The translations under genes and the position numbers were made by a program. Positions 37,735 through 48,800 of a stretch of DNA of 64,000 nucleotides are shown here, one piece after another (within the stretch, counting starts at the first letter, position 1; each line of letters begins with the position of its first letter). A model generated the notes under the pieces. It saw only the letters and a program-made list of their open reading frames with translations, did no database searches and was not told the DNA's origin. Source of the DNA: Tuctoria greenei (taxonomy: Eukaryota > Streptophyta > Magnoliopsida > Poales > Poaceae); assembly GCA_036927565.1 (NCBI GenBank), contig JAYESD010000001.1, forward strand, positions 15,376,001 to 15,440,000, written 5' to 3'.

Positions 37735-38182
37735 TGAAAGCATCTAGGCCCCATGAGGTACGGTTTCGGTGATTAATTACAACCATTCGATTTTACTAAT
37801 GAATTTGTGAATGCAAGGTCCCAATAATCACTCAATCAAATGAAATCAAAATGACATTGGAGACCCATATAAAATCAACCTTAAGTTCAAATCAATCACA
37901 TGAAGACAAGGAGTGAAAGCTCTAAATTGACATCATTCAATGCTTGAAGATTATCAGAACAACAATTCAAACAAGAGTCAAAGAGGTCCCATGTTCAAAT
38001 TCCAAAAGAACAACTCAAAACAACTCGAAGTCAACAAGATGAACTCACCAGATCATCCGATGATCTCAGAGATGACTACATCGGTCGAGTTGGTTCAACT
38101 GAAGAAGAAGACCTCAGACAAATGTACTCACCGGATCATCCGATATGAGTGGCTCAGTGATATTGGTCCATTAGTACAGTTT
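37735..38182 (+). repeat. 5' LTR of SIRE-1, first part
   Basis: It starts TGAAAGCATCTAGG and contains two copies of the module ccggatcatccgat (near 38049 and 38131). It is interrupted at 38182 by the TR-GAG element; AGTTT (38178-38182) is the target duplication. Confidence 0.87.
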
Positions 38183-39095
38183 TGATGAGGACACCACTTA
38201 TATGAATACAAACAACACTCTACTAAATATACAAGATGCAATCAATAGAGTTCATACACAACAATTAATTTCAGAGGTGAACTCGTTCTTATATATTTCC
38301 TTATATGTTTTTGAGCATAGATTGCTACTTAATGATTTATTTGTGATTAGGATCCATGGAGAGGTTCAAGGAGTACTTGGAGGGAGTATTAGGGACGTGG
38401 AAGACCAGAGAATTTGTTCAAAGAAGATGGAAACCGAACCAAACTCCAAATCGTATCCAACTCGAAGTCCAGGAGCAGTACGCACTAAAACGGACGCCCA
38501 GGACGCATACGAACTCCGTTTTGGACGTTCTACATATGCACGGAAAGGGGAGAGGATAACCTTTCCAATGGCACCGGTACCATATCAAAATTCCTTCGGA
38601 GTCGTCGGGAATCGTCGAAACAAAATCAAGTACAGAATCTGTCAGGGTGCTGCGCCACCGTATTGGGCCATTGGGCCTTGTATCAAGTCTAAGTCCATTA
38701 TTTTCGTGTCTTAGGGTTAGGTCACGACCCTAACACCCCCTTGGACGTCCTCCCACCTATATATACTCCATGGTAGCCGCCATAGACAATTGGGTTTTGC
38801 TTAGATCAATAATATCGCCGTTCTTCGGTTTGTGAGACCCCAACTTCGCGATTTCAGATCGTGTCTTCTACGTTCTTGCTTGTGTTCTCGGTTGCACTTG
38901 CAGGGATTAGCCTTCTTGGCGAGGTCAATCGTGTGAAGCACGGTTGATAACCAACGGAGCGGTGGTGTAGTGATTGCAGGGGTTGTTCGTGTTCTACTCG
39001 AGAGCCTCGGATCATCAACGTCGAGATCTCCATCAATCGACTTATCATTACCTTTCGGAAGATCGGGACTCATCATCATTAATCTATTCTCATCA
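38183..39095 (+). repeat. 5' LTR of TR-GAG element
   Basis: 913 bp, TGATGAGGACACC...ttctcatca. It has a TATA box at 38758-38765. A 170-codon open frame (38202-38714) corresponds to the part of the gag ORF that enters the 3' LTR. Confidence 0.93.
38758..38765 (+). promoter_or_regulatory. TATA box in TR-GAG 5' LTR
   Basis: TATATATA, in a C-rich context after 'gacgtcctcccacc'. The same box lies at 42424-42431 in the 3' LTR. It is the probable promoter of the element. Confidence 0.6.
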
Positions 39096-39097
39096 AT

Positions 39098-39107
39098 TGG
39101 TATCAGA
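39098..39107 (+). other. Primer-binding site of TR-GAG element
   Basis: TGGTATCAGA follows the LTR by two bases; the match to initiator tRNA-Met then breaks down ('tttccagg'). Confidence 0.8.
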
Positions 39108-40301
39108 TTTCCAGGTTGCCCGTTAGGTAATTCATCTATCCATTATATTAGTTTTTTTTTCATACCTAGAGTCCACAAAAAAGCCACAAAAAAACTTGCA
39201 GTTTAGTAGATCTGTTCATTACTTTGTCCAAACCACATTGAGCCTTTGCAACGTTGTTATTCAGTTTGGTTTTGTTAAGTTTGAATCCGTGCTTGAGTCA
39301 TATTGCTGGTTTAGAAAGTGTTTTTGGTCTTAGTTTGAGTTTTGCATTGTGTGATTCATCCTTTTGAATCAAGTCATCACGTCCAGATTAGATTCGCCTC
39401 TGTCCAGTTCGGTATTTTCATCATATCTCGCTCATACAAACTCGGATTTTAGAGTTCTTGTACTTTCTGGAAAGCTTAAGAAGTTTTCTATAAATTGCTT
39501 ATTCATCACTCTCCCAGAAAATATAGTTATCGATGTAGAAATTGCATTAGATCTGAATCTGTTATTGATCTAGAAATTCTGAACAGTCTGTATTTCGGGG
39601 GCAATATCTCCCATTGTTCTTATCCAAAATAGATCTTCCATATACTGAATTTAAAGAGGAGAGATAGATCTATAATATTTCTGTTCAAAGTTTTTAGATT
39701 TGGGGACTATAAAGGTGCTTAATTGTACTTAGAACATTGAGCAGAAAATCTGTATCAGACATACGAGATATCTTTGAGTGTTTGCATTGTGTTCTTCTTT
39801 TGCAGCACATTCTGAAAAAAAGGAAGAAAAAAAGAAAAAGACAAGTGCAAAACTAGAAACAAAAGTCGCAGAAAAAAAGAGGAAAAAAAAACAACAAAAA
39901 AAAACAGAAGTGCTTGCATTCTTTGTGTCATCTAGTTTTGTCTCATGTCTTGCTAGCTTGAACTACTAGGAACACATTTAGGCCAGCAACTTTGACAAAT
40001 ACTTTGGACACTTACTCAACTTTACTATCTGATTTCATTGTTGCTAATCCTTGCTACATAGAAAGTGCCATCCAAGCTACACCTTACTCTTGAGCAGAAT
40101 CGATACACCTTTGCAATCATCCCACGCTTCATTGGTTTCTTCATACCGTCCACCGTTTGCCACCTGCAGTGTCGGTAAGAACACTTGTAAGAGCGTGGTA
40201 AGACGCTTGAGAGTGTGTGATTCCACTTACACTTTGCCATTATCCTTTGTAGTTGATAGGGATAACATATTTTTTGTGTTGTCTTCTGTTTGCTACTAAC
40301 A
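39108..40301 (+). other. Leader of TR-GAG element
   Basis: 1.2 kb without a convincing gene. It contains a very A-rich segment at about 39815-39905 ('aaaaaaaggaagaaaaaaag'-like). Confidence 0.7.
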
Positions 40302-42380
40302 ATGTCAGGTAAAAGCAAGAATCATGCATTATATGCTGAGATGATGGACATGATGAAGACGACAATGGAGTTGCTCAGTAAAAATCAAACATCAACCAAG
40401 GATTCACATGACATTCAGACCACCTTTACAACACCTTCCACAAGAAGTAATTACATTCTCCCATCTCTTCCTTCTTATGATGGTTTTGGTTACGATGAAT
40501 ATATTGCTTGGGAAATAGAGTTGGATAAATTTTTTGGACAATGTCATATGTGTGAGAAAAGAAAGATTAGAAATGTTGCAAGTGCATTAGTAGGTTGTGC
40601 ATTGACTTGGTGGAACAACTTAAGTGATTTAGAAAAACCTCGAACATGGAAAGATATGAAAATTCTTATGCGTGAAACATTTACTAGTGTACCCAATTGC
40701 AAAAATGAAATACATGAGCTTGAGAAGAATTTTCTTGTTGTACCTCCTCCTATGCCTAACCTTTTGCAGGAACAAGAACCAATAATTGTAGAAAATCTAA
40801 AAGCGAATGAGGTGTTCAACAACTCCTGTGAAAATTCAGATCTATCAATTCATATTTCACCCACAATTACTGCTGAAAATGAGAATAAAGGTAACGAATA
40901 TCACAACACACTTGTTGAAGGTGAGAAGTTTTTGGATGTTCTGAATTTTGCTAACAATCATACTATCGATGAGAAGCAACAAGATGAACCTTTTCATAAT
41001 ACACCTTTACCATTAGTTGATTTTCCTACTGATTCTTACAACAAAAATGAGTTGTGTGCTGATAATTATATTGTACCTATGCTAGAACAACCAAATGAAT
41101 TTGATACTTTATTACTCACTTGTGCTGAAATTAAGCATTTGATCCCAACTACATGTGAAAGGGATGAGCTGAAATTGTTATCTTCGCTAAATACTTTGGG
41201 CTATATTGAATTTGACAATCTTTGTGATCTAGATATCGTAGAGAAGATAATGTTTTCTCAGTCTCAATTGCCTTTGTTAAGTAGAAATATTTTTTATGCT
41301 ATAGGCAAATATGAACATAGTGGTATATTTATGGTGCATAAAGTTTACATATGTTCAAATGAGGAAGCTCCTTTTGTGCTGCAACAACATGATCAAGTAA
41401 ATGAATGTACTAACGCTAATAATATCTTGTCAAGTTTTTCTAGTATTTTTTCCTTGCAACAGGGACAACAAAAACATTTTTCACTGCGGTTGTGCAATAT
41501 GGACAGTGCTCACTCGGGCCTAAACTCTACCCCCAAAGTAAGACTTTTTGCTGGACATACGAGCAAGCCGAGGACGGCTTGTCATAAAGAAGGGGAGAAT
41601 GATGAGATCATGCATATTATCATTGCACAAATAAACATGGCACAATGTTTATTTGTTTGGGATCCTGGCTCAAGTAAATGTGCACTCTTATTTGATGGAC
41701 AAGATCAAGATGGCGCACTATGTCGTCCACCACCTTGGCCTCCTCCATTCATGCATACAAGAAGATTTGATGGCGTTGCACATTTGGACCAACACATGAG
41801 AGGAGACGAACTTGAGTCGAGGACGACTCCAATTCAAGGAGGGGAGGATGATGAGGACATCACTTATATGAATACAAACAACACTCTACTAAATATACAA
41901 GATGCAATCAATAGAGTTCATACACAACAATTAATTTCAGAGGTGAACTCGTTCTTATATATTTCCTTATATGTTTTTGAGCATAGATTGCTACTTAATG
42001 ATTTATTTGTGATTAGGATCCATGGAGAGGTTCAAGGAGTACTTGGAGGGAGTATTAGGGACGTGGAAGACCAGAGAATTCGTTCAAAGAAGATGGAAAC
42101 CGAACCAAACTCCAAATCGTATCCAACTCGAAGTCCAGGAGCAGTACGCACTAAAACGGACGCCCAGGACGCATACGAACTCCGTTTTGGACGTTCTACA
42201 TATGCACGGAAAGGGGAGAGGATATACTTTCCAATGGCACCGGTCCCATGTCAAAATTCCTTCGGAGTCGTCGGGAATCGTCGAAACAAAATCAAGTACA
42301 GAATCTGTCAGGGTGCTGCGCCACCGTATTGGGCCATTGGGCCTTGTATCAAGTCTAAGTCCATTATTTTCGTGTCTTAG
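40302..42380 (+). CDS. Gag-like protein of TR-GAG element
   Basis: An intact 692-codon ORF from ATG 40302 (MSGKSKNHALYAEMMDMM). At residues 60-150 'YDEYIAWEIELDKFF', 'VASALVGCALTWWNNL' and 'TWKDMKILMRETF' form a retrotransposon gag domain, the helix-rich capsid part. The middle is Asn/Glu-rich and unrecognised. I see no CX2CX4HX4C knuckle. Near residue 450 'FVWDPGSSKCALLFDGQDQDG' and later 'GDELESRTTPIQGGEDDED' look like gag-pol tail segments of grass gypsy elements (from memory, not checked). The frame reads through the polypurine tract and ends 532 bp inside the 3' LTR. Its likely role is packaging element RNA; the enzymes would come in trans. An open frame with nearly identical LTRs suggests recent activity. 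Confidence 0.8.
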   Translation: MSGKSKNHALYAEMMDMMKTTMELLSKNQTSTKDSHDIQTTFTTPSTRSNYILPSLPSYDGFGYDEYIAWEIELDKFFGQCHMCEKRKIRNVASALVGCALTWWNNLSDLEKPRTWKDMKILMRETFTSVPNCKNEIHELEKNFLVVPPPMPNLLQEQEPIIVENLKANEVFNNSCENSDLSIHISPTITAENENKGNEYHNTLVEGEKFLDVLNFANNHTIDEKQQDEPFHNTPLPLVDFPTDSYNKNELCADNYIVPMLEQPNEFDTLLLTCAEIKHLIPTTCERDELKLLSSLNTLGYIEFDNLCDLDIVEKIMFSQSQLPLLSRNIFYAIGKYEHSGIFMVHKVYICSNEEAPFVLQQHDQVNECTNANNILSSFSSIFSLQQGQQKHFSLRLCNMDSAHSGLNSTPKVRLFAGHTSKPRTACHKEGENDEIMHIIIAQINMAQCLFVWDPGSSKCALLFDGQDQDGALCRPPPWPPPFMHTRRFDGVAHLDQHMRGDELESRTTPIQGGEDDEDITYMNTNNTLLNIQDAINRVHTQQLISEVNSFLYISLYVFEHRLLLNDLFVIRIHGEVQGVLGGSIRDVEDQRIRSKKMETEPNSKSYPTRSPGAVRTKTDAQDAYELRFGRSTYARKGERIYFPMAPVPCQNSFGVVGNRRNKIKYRICQGAAPPYWAIGPCIKSKSIIFVS
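41836..41848 (+). other. Polypurine tract of TR-GAG element
   Basis: aaggaggggagga directly precedes the 3' LTR. It also codes for part of the gag-like ORF. Confidence 0.9.
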
Positions 42381-42760
42381 GGTTAGGTCACGACCCTAAC
42401 ACCCCCTTGGACGTCCTCCCACCTATATATACTCCATGGTAGCCGCCATAGACAATTGAGTTTTGCTTAGATCAATAATATCGCCGTTCTTCGGTTTGTG
42501 AGACCCCAACTTCGCGATTTCAGATCGTGTCTTCTACGTTCTTGCTTGTGTTCTCGGTTGCACTTGCAGGGATTAGCCTTCTTGGCGAGGTCAATCGTGT
42601 GAAGCACGGTTGATAACCAACGGAGCGGTGGTGTAGTGATTGCAGGGGCTGTTCGTGTTCTACTCGAGAGCCTCGGATCATCAACGTCGAGATCTCCATC
42701 AATCGACTTATCATTACCTTTCGGAAGATCGGGACTCATCATCATCAATTTTTCTCATCA
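41849..42760 (+). repeat. 3' LTR of TR-GAG element
   Basis: 912 bp, TGATGAGGACATC...ttctcatca, followed by AGTTT. It is about 99% identical to the 5' LTR. The differences are scattered, with a cluster near the end ('cattaatctatt' against 'catcaattttt'). Confidence 0.93.
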
Positions 42761-42765
42761 AGTTT

Positions 42766-43672
42766 GCAATACCATTGGACCAAGTGAAGCACTGGATCAT
42801 CCGATGTGCAGACTCACACACATCGATCGATCACTTCAGTAAGCATCAAGATCAAGCAAATTCTGGAGGAAGAGCCATCGGATCATCCGATGAGAAGACA
42901 GGGGCAACATCTGTCTAACAACGGTCATATCTGACACAGTGACATCAGCTAATTTGGCTTTGACTGATGATAACTGAAGGGGGAGACATCGGATCATCCG
43001 GTGTTCGCAGAGCAATGATGTCAGCCTACTTTTCCAACGGCTATTTCGTGGAGGTTGGCTATTTATACCCCTTCAACCTGTCAAATCGATATGTCTTGAC
43101 ACTCAGAAGCTAACAACACATCCAAGAGCACTCAAGACCAAGAGCTTACATTTATACACCCATTAGATCACTTGTATAGGCTAGATCTAGCTAGAGAAAA
43201 GCTTGTGTGCGTCCATTCTCTGTGATTGGAGTCTCTAGACTAGTGAGAGGTTGAAGAGATCCTTCCGGAGCTTGCCAAGGTGTGTGTGGAAGCCCGGAAG
43301 ATCAAGGATTGTACAAGGCTTGAGCTCCACCTTGCCGGAGATGGCGAACGGAGAAGAATAGTGAAGACCCCCTTGTCTCGGTGACTTGGGAGTGGCAAAA
43401 CCCTTCGGTGGGTGCCACAACGTGGACGTAGGAAGATCCTTGTGATCTTGCCGAACCACGGGATAAACTCCATGTCTCCATGTCCTTTGAGCGTTTGCAT
43501 CCCTCTCCCTCCTTTTTACATTTATGCAATCTTCATTCCGCAACTTAAATTTACGTTGATTGCATAGATTAATCGCATAGGGAATTGGGCTTTAAGTCGT
43601 TAGTTTTTAATTACCTTAAAATTTGAAAGAAAGCCCAATTCACCCCCCCTCTTGGGCATTTCGATCCTTACA
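42766..43672 (+). repeat. 5' LTR of SIRE-1, second part
   Basis: It continues the LTR after the TR-GAG insertion. Together the pieces make about 1355 bp. It carries three more ggatcatccg modules (near 42793, 42879 and 42990), a TATTTATA at 43060-43067, and ends 'gatccttaca'. Confidence 0.87.
43060..43067 (+). promoter_or_regulatory. TATA-like box in SIRE-1 LTR
   Basis: TATTTATA lies downstream of the palindrome array and upstream of a C-rich start region; position suggests the U3 promoter. Confidence 0.5.
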
Positions 43673-43674
43673 AT

Positions 43675-43687
43675 TGGTATCAGAGCC
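43675..43687 (+). other. Primer-binding site of SIRE-1
   Basis: TGGTATCAGAGCC lies two bases after the LTR and is complementary to initiator tRNA-Met. Confidence 0.92.
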
Positions 43688-43732
43688 TTGTTGCTCATTG
43701 GATCATTCTAGCTTCACCGCTAGAGAGCTAAA

Positions 43733-45859
43733 ATGGCCAAGAATGGAGGTTCGGTTCCTACCTTCGAGGGCAAGAACTTTGCCTATTGGAAAGCACGCAT
43801 GCGCGCCTACCTAGAGGCTATTGCTCCCGAAGTTTGGGAAGCGACCCATGCGGGGTTCGGAGATCTTGACTATGTTGGTGATCAACTAAAATGGGATGCT
43901 AAAGCTAGAAATGCAATCTATGAATGTATTAGTCAAGACGTATTTGCTAGAATTGCTAGTAAGGAGAAAGCTTGTGAAATTTGGGCATGTTTAATTGAAA
44001 TACATGAGGGCTCATCTCGTGTTAAAGAACTCAAATATCACTTGCTTAAATCCAAGTATGATGAATTTAAAATGCTTCCTCATGAGAATGTTAACCAAAT
44101 GTTTTCTCGTTTAAATGTGCTCATTGAGGAGATTAACGCACTTGACATTGCTTCTCTTGGCAAGGGACTTATCAACCGCAAGATCCTCATGCTTCTACCC
44201 AAGCCCAAGTACAACATTATCAACTCAATGCTCCAAAAAGAGTCACTTGATAACATTGAAGTTTCGGAGCTCATTGGAGAAATTCATGCTCATGAGATGA
44301 GCGTACTTGGAATGATGGAGGAGTCATCATCAAAAACCATTGCTCTCAAGGCTTCAACCAAGAAGACAACTCCCAAGAAGAAGAAAGTGGTTGAGCCTAG
44401 CTCAAGTGAAGAAGAGCAAGCAACAAGCGAAGATGACGATGATGAGCTTGCGTTGATGATGAGGAAATTCTCACGTCTAAACTCCAACATCACAAAGAAG
44501 GGATACTCTTTTGATCCCAAGAAGAAAGCCTTCCTCCCAAGAAAATATGAAAACAAGACATGCTATAATTGTGGTGATCTAGGCCACATATCATATGATT
44601 GTCCAAGACCGGACAAGAGGAAGGACAACCACAAGGGAAAGCATCGGAAGCTAGAACAAAGTGATGAAGATGAAGAAGAGGTCAAGCCCAAGCGCTCCTT
44701 TGGAAAGAAGAAATTCGACAAAGGCAAGAAGACCAAGCTCTTTCCAAAGAAGAGAAGACGGCCTCAAAAAGTCTTCATGTGCGAGGCAAATGAGTGGATC
44801 ACGGATGAAGAGTCAAGCGACGAAGAGAGTGAAGATGAAGAAAACTTGGCGGGCCTTGCCATCGCCAACAAGGATGACTCAACTCTTCGTCCACCTCCTA
44901 TGTGCCTCATGGCGAAAGGTAACACTAAGGTACGTGACGATTCTAGCGATGATGATGATGAGCTCTCCCCTGATGAATTAGCATCTATGATTAATGAATA
45001 TCATGCCATCATAAAAAGGGAGAAGAGTAAGGTTAAGGCACTTGAACAAGCTTGTGCTAAGCTTGAGAGTGCGAAGCTCGATTTGCATGACAAGTATGTA
45101 ACCATACTTAAAGAGCATGACACGCTCAAATCACATGTCAAGCAAATCGAGGAGGAAAATGCTCAAATCAAGCTTGACTATCATGAGCTTGACTTAGCAA
45201 ACCTAGCACTCTTGGGAAAGCACAATGACTTGGTTCAAGAACATGAAGTGCTTAACCTTACTTATGAAGCAATTGAAATAAAATTGAAAAACATGAAAAA
45301 GGAAACCCTTGATGGCAAAGTATCAACTATTTCACATGCCACTAATATTTTGGATAAGTCTTTGCCTTTGAAAGCAAGCCCTAGGGAGAAGGAGTTGATG
45401 GGCGAGATTGAAAGTCTCCGCACTAGTGTGGCAAGACTCTCTAAGGGGGAGGACAAGCACAAGGAAATCCTCTACCAAAAAGCTAAAGGCTTCAACAAGA
45501 GAGGACTTGGATCCTTCCCGGTGCCCAACAAAGGAAAGGTGCCCTCACCGGAGCTTAGGACAAGCTTCATCAAGGAAGTTGGTTCCTATTGTCAACATTG
45601 TGAGGTCACCGGACATCACACGAGGGAGTGTCCTCTTCCCAACCGTCCTTCTCCCAAATTGCCTCCTAACTACAAATCTACTTTCAATGATTACCACTAT
45701 CTCTTGAGCAAAGTAGGTGGCAAGGTGAAGGCAAGGTTCATCGGCAAAGTCATTAAGGGCATGAAGGGGAAGCTCCACAAGCAACTTTGGGTCCCAAAAT
45801 CACTTGTATCACACATACAAGGACCTAAGTTGGCTTGGGTGCCTAAACTCAAAAACTAA
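43733..45859 (+). CDS. gag: Gag of SIRE-1
   Basis: An intact 708-codon ORF starting at ATG 43733, 45 bases after the primer-binding site. The N-terminus has the copia gag signature 'FEGKNFAYWKARMRAYLEA' (residues 8-30) and 'IHEGSSRVKELKYHLLKSKY' (near 90). The middle is Lys/Glu/Ser-rich. There are two zinc knuckles: CYNCGDLGHISYDC near residue 278 and CQHCEVTGHHTREC near 619, both CX2CX4HX4C. Between them lies a long charged segment likely to form a coiled coil (residues 420-540). It forms the virus-like particle and binds element RNA. It ends with TAA at 45857; pol opens 14 bases later in a different frame. Confidence 0.92.
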   Translation: MAKNGGSVPTFEGKNFAYWKARMRAYLEAIAPEVWEATHAGFGDLDYVGDQLKWDAKARNAIYECISQDVFARIASKEKACEIWACLIEIHEGSSRVKELKYHLLKSKYDEFKMLPHENVNQMFSRLNVLIEEINALDIASLGKGLINRKILMLLPKPKYNIINSMLQKESLDNIEVSELIGEIHAHEMSVLGMMEESSSKTIALKASTKKTTPKKKKVVEPSSSEEEQATSEDDDDELALMMRKFSRLNSNITKKGYSFDPKKKAFLPRKYENKTCYNCGDLGHISYDCPRPDKRKDNHKGKHRKLEQSDEDEEEVKPKRSFGKKKFDKGKKTKLFPKKRRRPQKVFMCEANEWITDEESSDEESEDEENLAGLAIANKDDSTLRPPPMCLMAKGNTKVRDDSSDDDDELSPDELASMINEYHAIIKREKSKVKALEQACAKLESAKLDLHDKYVTILKEHDTLKSHVKQIEEENAQIKLDYHELDLANLALLGKHNDLVQEHEVLNLTYEAIEIKLKNMKKETLDGKVSTISHATNILDKSLPLKASPREKELMGEIESLRTSVARLSKGEDKHKEILYQKAKGFNKRGLGSFPVPNKGKVPSPELRTSFIKEVGSYCQHCEVTGHHTRECPLPNRPSPKLPPNYKSTFNDYHYLLSKVGGKVKARFIGKVIKGMKGKLHKQLWVPKSLVSHIQGPKLAWVPKLKN

Positions 45860-45873
45860 CTTCATGTGTGTAG

Positions 45874-48800
45874 GTGAACTACAAAGCCGGAGGAAAGCAT
45901 TGGGTACTCGATAGCGGGTGCACTCAACATATGACTGGCAATGATGGTATGTTCACCACCATAGAAAACCCCGGCAATCATGAACAAGTCACCTTTGGTG
46001 ATAACTCTAAGGGAAAGGTAATTGGGTTAGGTAAAATTGCTATCTCAAATGACTTGTCTATTTCTAATGTTTTATATGTTAAGTCTCTTAGTTTCAATTT
46101 GCTTTCCATTGCACAACTATGTGATCTTGGACTAACGTGCACCTTTGACAAGAATGGTGTTGTAGTGACTAGTGAATCAAGCAAAGAACTAATCTTCAAA
46201 GGATTTTGACATGGACATCTTTACTTGGTGGACTTCTCCAACAAGGATGCTAGCTTGACCACTTGTCTTTTCACCAAGACGAGTTTGGGTTGCCTATGGC
46301 ATCGACGCATTGCTCACATTGGGATGAGCAAGCTCAAGAAGTCGTTCAAGCTTGGGATGGTGACCGGAGTGAAGGATGTCACATTTGAGAAGAAAAAGCT
46401 TTGTAGCGCTTGTCAAGCCGGGAAGCAAGTTGCTTCACACCATCCGATGAAGACAATGGTGTCAACCTCCAAGCCACTTGAGTTGCTTCACATGGACCTC
46501 TTCGGACCGTCCGCATATCAAAGTCTTGGTGGTAACCTCTATTGTCTTGTTATTGTTGATGACTATTCTAGATATGCTTGGACTTTGTTTCTAGGTGACA
46601 AGGGTGAAACTCCGGAAGTCCTCAAGACCTTTGCTAAACGTGCTCAAAGGGAATTTCAACTTCCCATCATCAAGGTCCGGAGTGACAACGGCACCGAGTT
46701 CAAGAACTACAACATTGGGGAGTGGTGTGATCGTGAAGGCGTGAAGCATGAGTTTTCGGCCACATACACCCCTCAACAAAATGGTGTTGTTGAAAGGAAG
46801 AACAAGACTCTCATCACCCTTGCTATAGAAATGCTTGATGACTATGGCATGTCGGAGAAGTTTTGGGCCGAAGCAATCAACACGGCGTGCCATGCCGCTA
46901 ATAGGGTCTATCTTCATCGACTACTTCAAAAGACCCCATATGAGCTCCTCATTGGGAGAAAGCCCAACATCTCCTACTTCCGAGTCTTCGGGTGCAAGTG
47001 CTACATCTACCGCAAGAAAAGGCTCGGTAAGTTTGAAAGAAGGTGTGATGTTGGTATCTTTCTTGGTTATGCGTCAAACTCAAAAGCATATCGAGTATTC
47101 AACCAAACCTCCGGGTTAGTTGAAGAAAGTTGTGATGTTGAGTTTGATGAGACTAATGGCTCCCAAGAGGAGAGTTTTGGTCATGATGATATAGATGATG
47201 AGCCTCTACGAGAAGCTATGAAGAACATGACCATTGGAGACATCAAGCCCGAAGTTGAGGAGAACCATGATCAAGGGGGAGCATCAAGTTCCAACATCAA
47301 CACCTCCATGGCGCCTCAAGTCGATGAAGAAGAAGAAAAAGATGATCCATTGCCAATGCAAGATTCACAAGCCACACAACATCAACAAGAAGAACAAGAA
47401 GTCCAAGATCAAGTCCAACCACAAGACGAGCAAGATGCTTCACCACCGCCAAGTGCTTCACAATCACTTATGAGGCATGGACACATCTCCAAGGCGCATC
47501 CGATTGATCAAATCATCGGAAGTCCGTCACGGGGAGTAAGTACTCGTTCTCGCCATGTCGCTTCGTTTTGTGAGCACTACTCGTTTGTTTCGTGTGTAGA
47601 ACCCACTCATATAGAGGAAGCACTCCAAGATCCAAATTGGGTGATGGCCATGCAAGAAGAACTCAACAACTTCACCCGCAATGAAGTTTGGGTGTTGGAG
47701 GAGCGACCCAAGGACAAGAACGTCATCGGAACGAAGTGGGTGTACCGCAACAAGCAAGACGAGAATGGCATTGTGGTCCGCAACAAGGCAAGACTTGTGG
47801 CCAAGGGTTTCTCACAAGTTGAAGGACTAGACTTTGGAGAAACATTCGCTCCGGTCGCTCGGTTAGAAGCTATTCGTATACTCCTTGCTTTTGCTTCGCA
47901 TCACAATATAATGCTTTATCAAATGGATGTTAAAAGTGCCTTTCTTAATGGTTATATTAACGAGCTTGTTTATGTTGAGCAACCTCCCGGGTTTGAAGAT
48001 CCGAGGAATCCTAATCATGTGTATAGGTTACCCAAGGCGCTCTACGGGCTCAAGCAAGCACCTAGGGCGTGGTATGAACGTCTAAGGGATTTCTTGGTCA
48101 TGCAAGGATTCAAGATCGGGAGGGTGGACACTACACTCTTCACCAAGGACATCGACGGGGATTTATTTATTTGTCAAATTTATGTCGATGATATTATTTT
48201 TGGCTCAACTAACAAATCTCTTAGCCATGAGTTTGGCACCATAATGTCTAGGGAATTCGAGATGTCAATGATTGGAGAGCTCAACTTCTTCCTTGGATTT
48301 CAAATCAAGCAACTTCAAGAGGGGACCTTCATCTACCAAGAGAAGTACACCAAGGACCTCTTGAAGAAATTTGAGATGGGAGATTGTAGCTCAAGAAGTA
48401 CTCCAATGGCGACAAATTGTCATCTCGACGCGGACTTGGACGGTAAACCTATTGATCAATCTCACTACCGTTCCATGATTGGTTCATTGTTATATCTTAC
48501 TGCATCTAGGCCCGATATCATGTTTAGTGTGTGCTTGTGTGCTCGCTTTCAAGCGGCACCTAAAGAATCGCATCGTAAGGCGGTCTTTAGGATACTTCAG
48601 TATCTCAAGCATACCTCAAGTGTAGGTTTGTGGTACCCCAAGAACGCTAGTTTCCATCTCTTGGGTTACTCGGATTCGGACTTCGCCGGATGCCGTGTGG
48701 ATCGCAAGAGTACCTCCGGTGGGTGCCACGTACTTGGGCGTTCCCTAGTATCTTGGTCAAGCAAAAAGCAAAATTCCGTGGCTTTGTCCACCGCGGAGGC

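Larger units (their letters stand above)
38183..42760 (+). mobile_element. Non-autonomous gag-only LTR retrotransposon (TR-GAG type)
   Basis: 4578 bp with a perfect 5-bp target duplication AGTTT (38178-38182 and 42761-42765). Both LTRs begin TGATGAGGACA and end TCTCATCA. They are 913 and 912 bp and differ at about ten positions by eye. It has a primer-binding site, a polypurine tract and one gag-like ORF, but no protease, RT or integrase anywhere inside. It must therefore use enzymes of another element. It is the youngest insertion in the window, judged by LTR similarity and nesting. Confidence 0.93.

Noticed and set aside
46835..47473. Plus-strand frames of 79-94 codons inside SIRE-1 pol, repeated at 62347-63072
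   Set aside because: Shadow frames of the intact pol reading frame; they recur because the pol copies are nearly identical.
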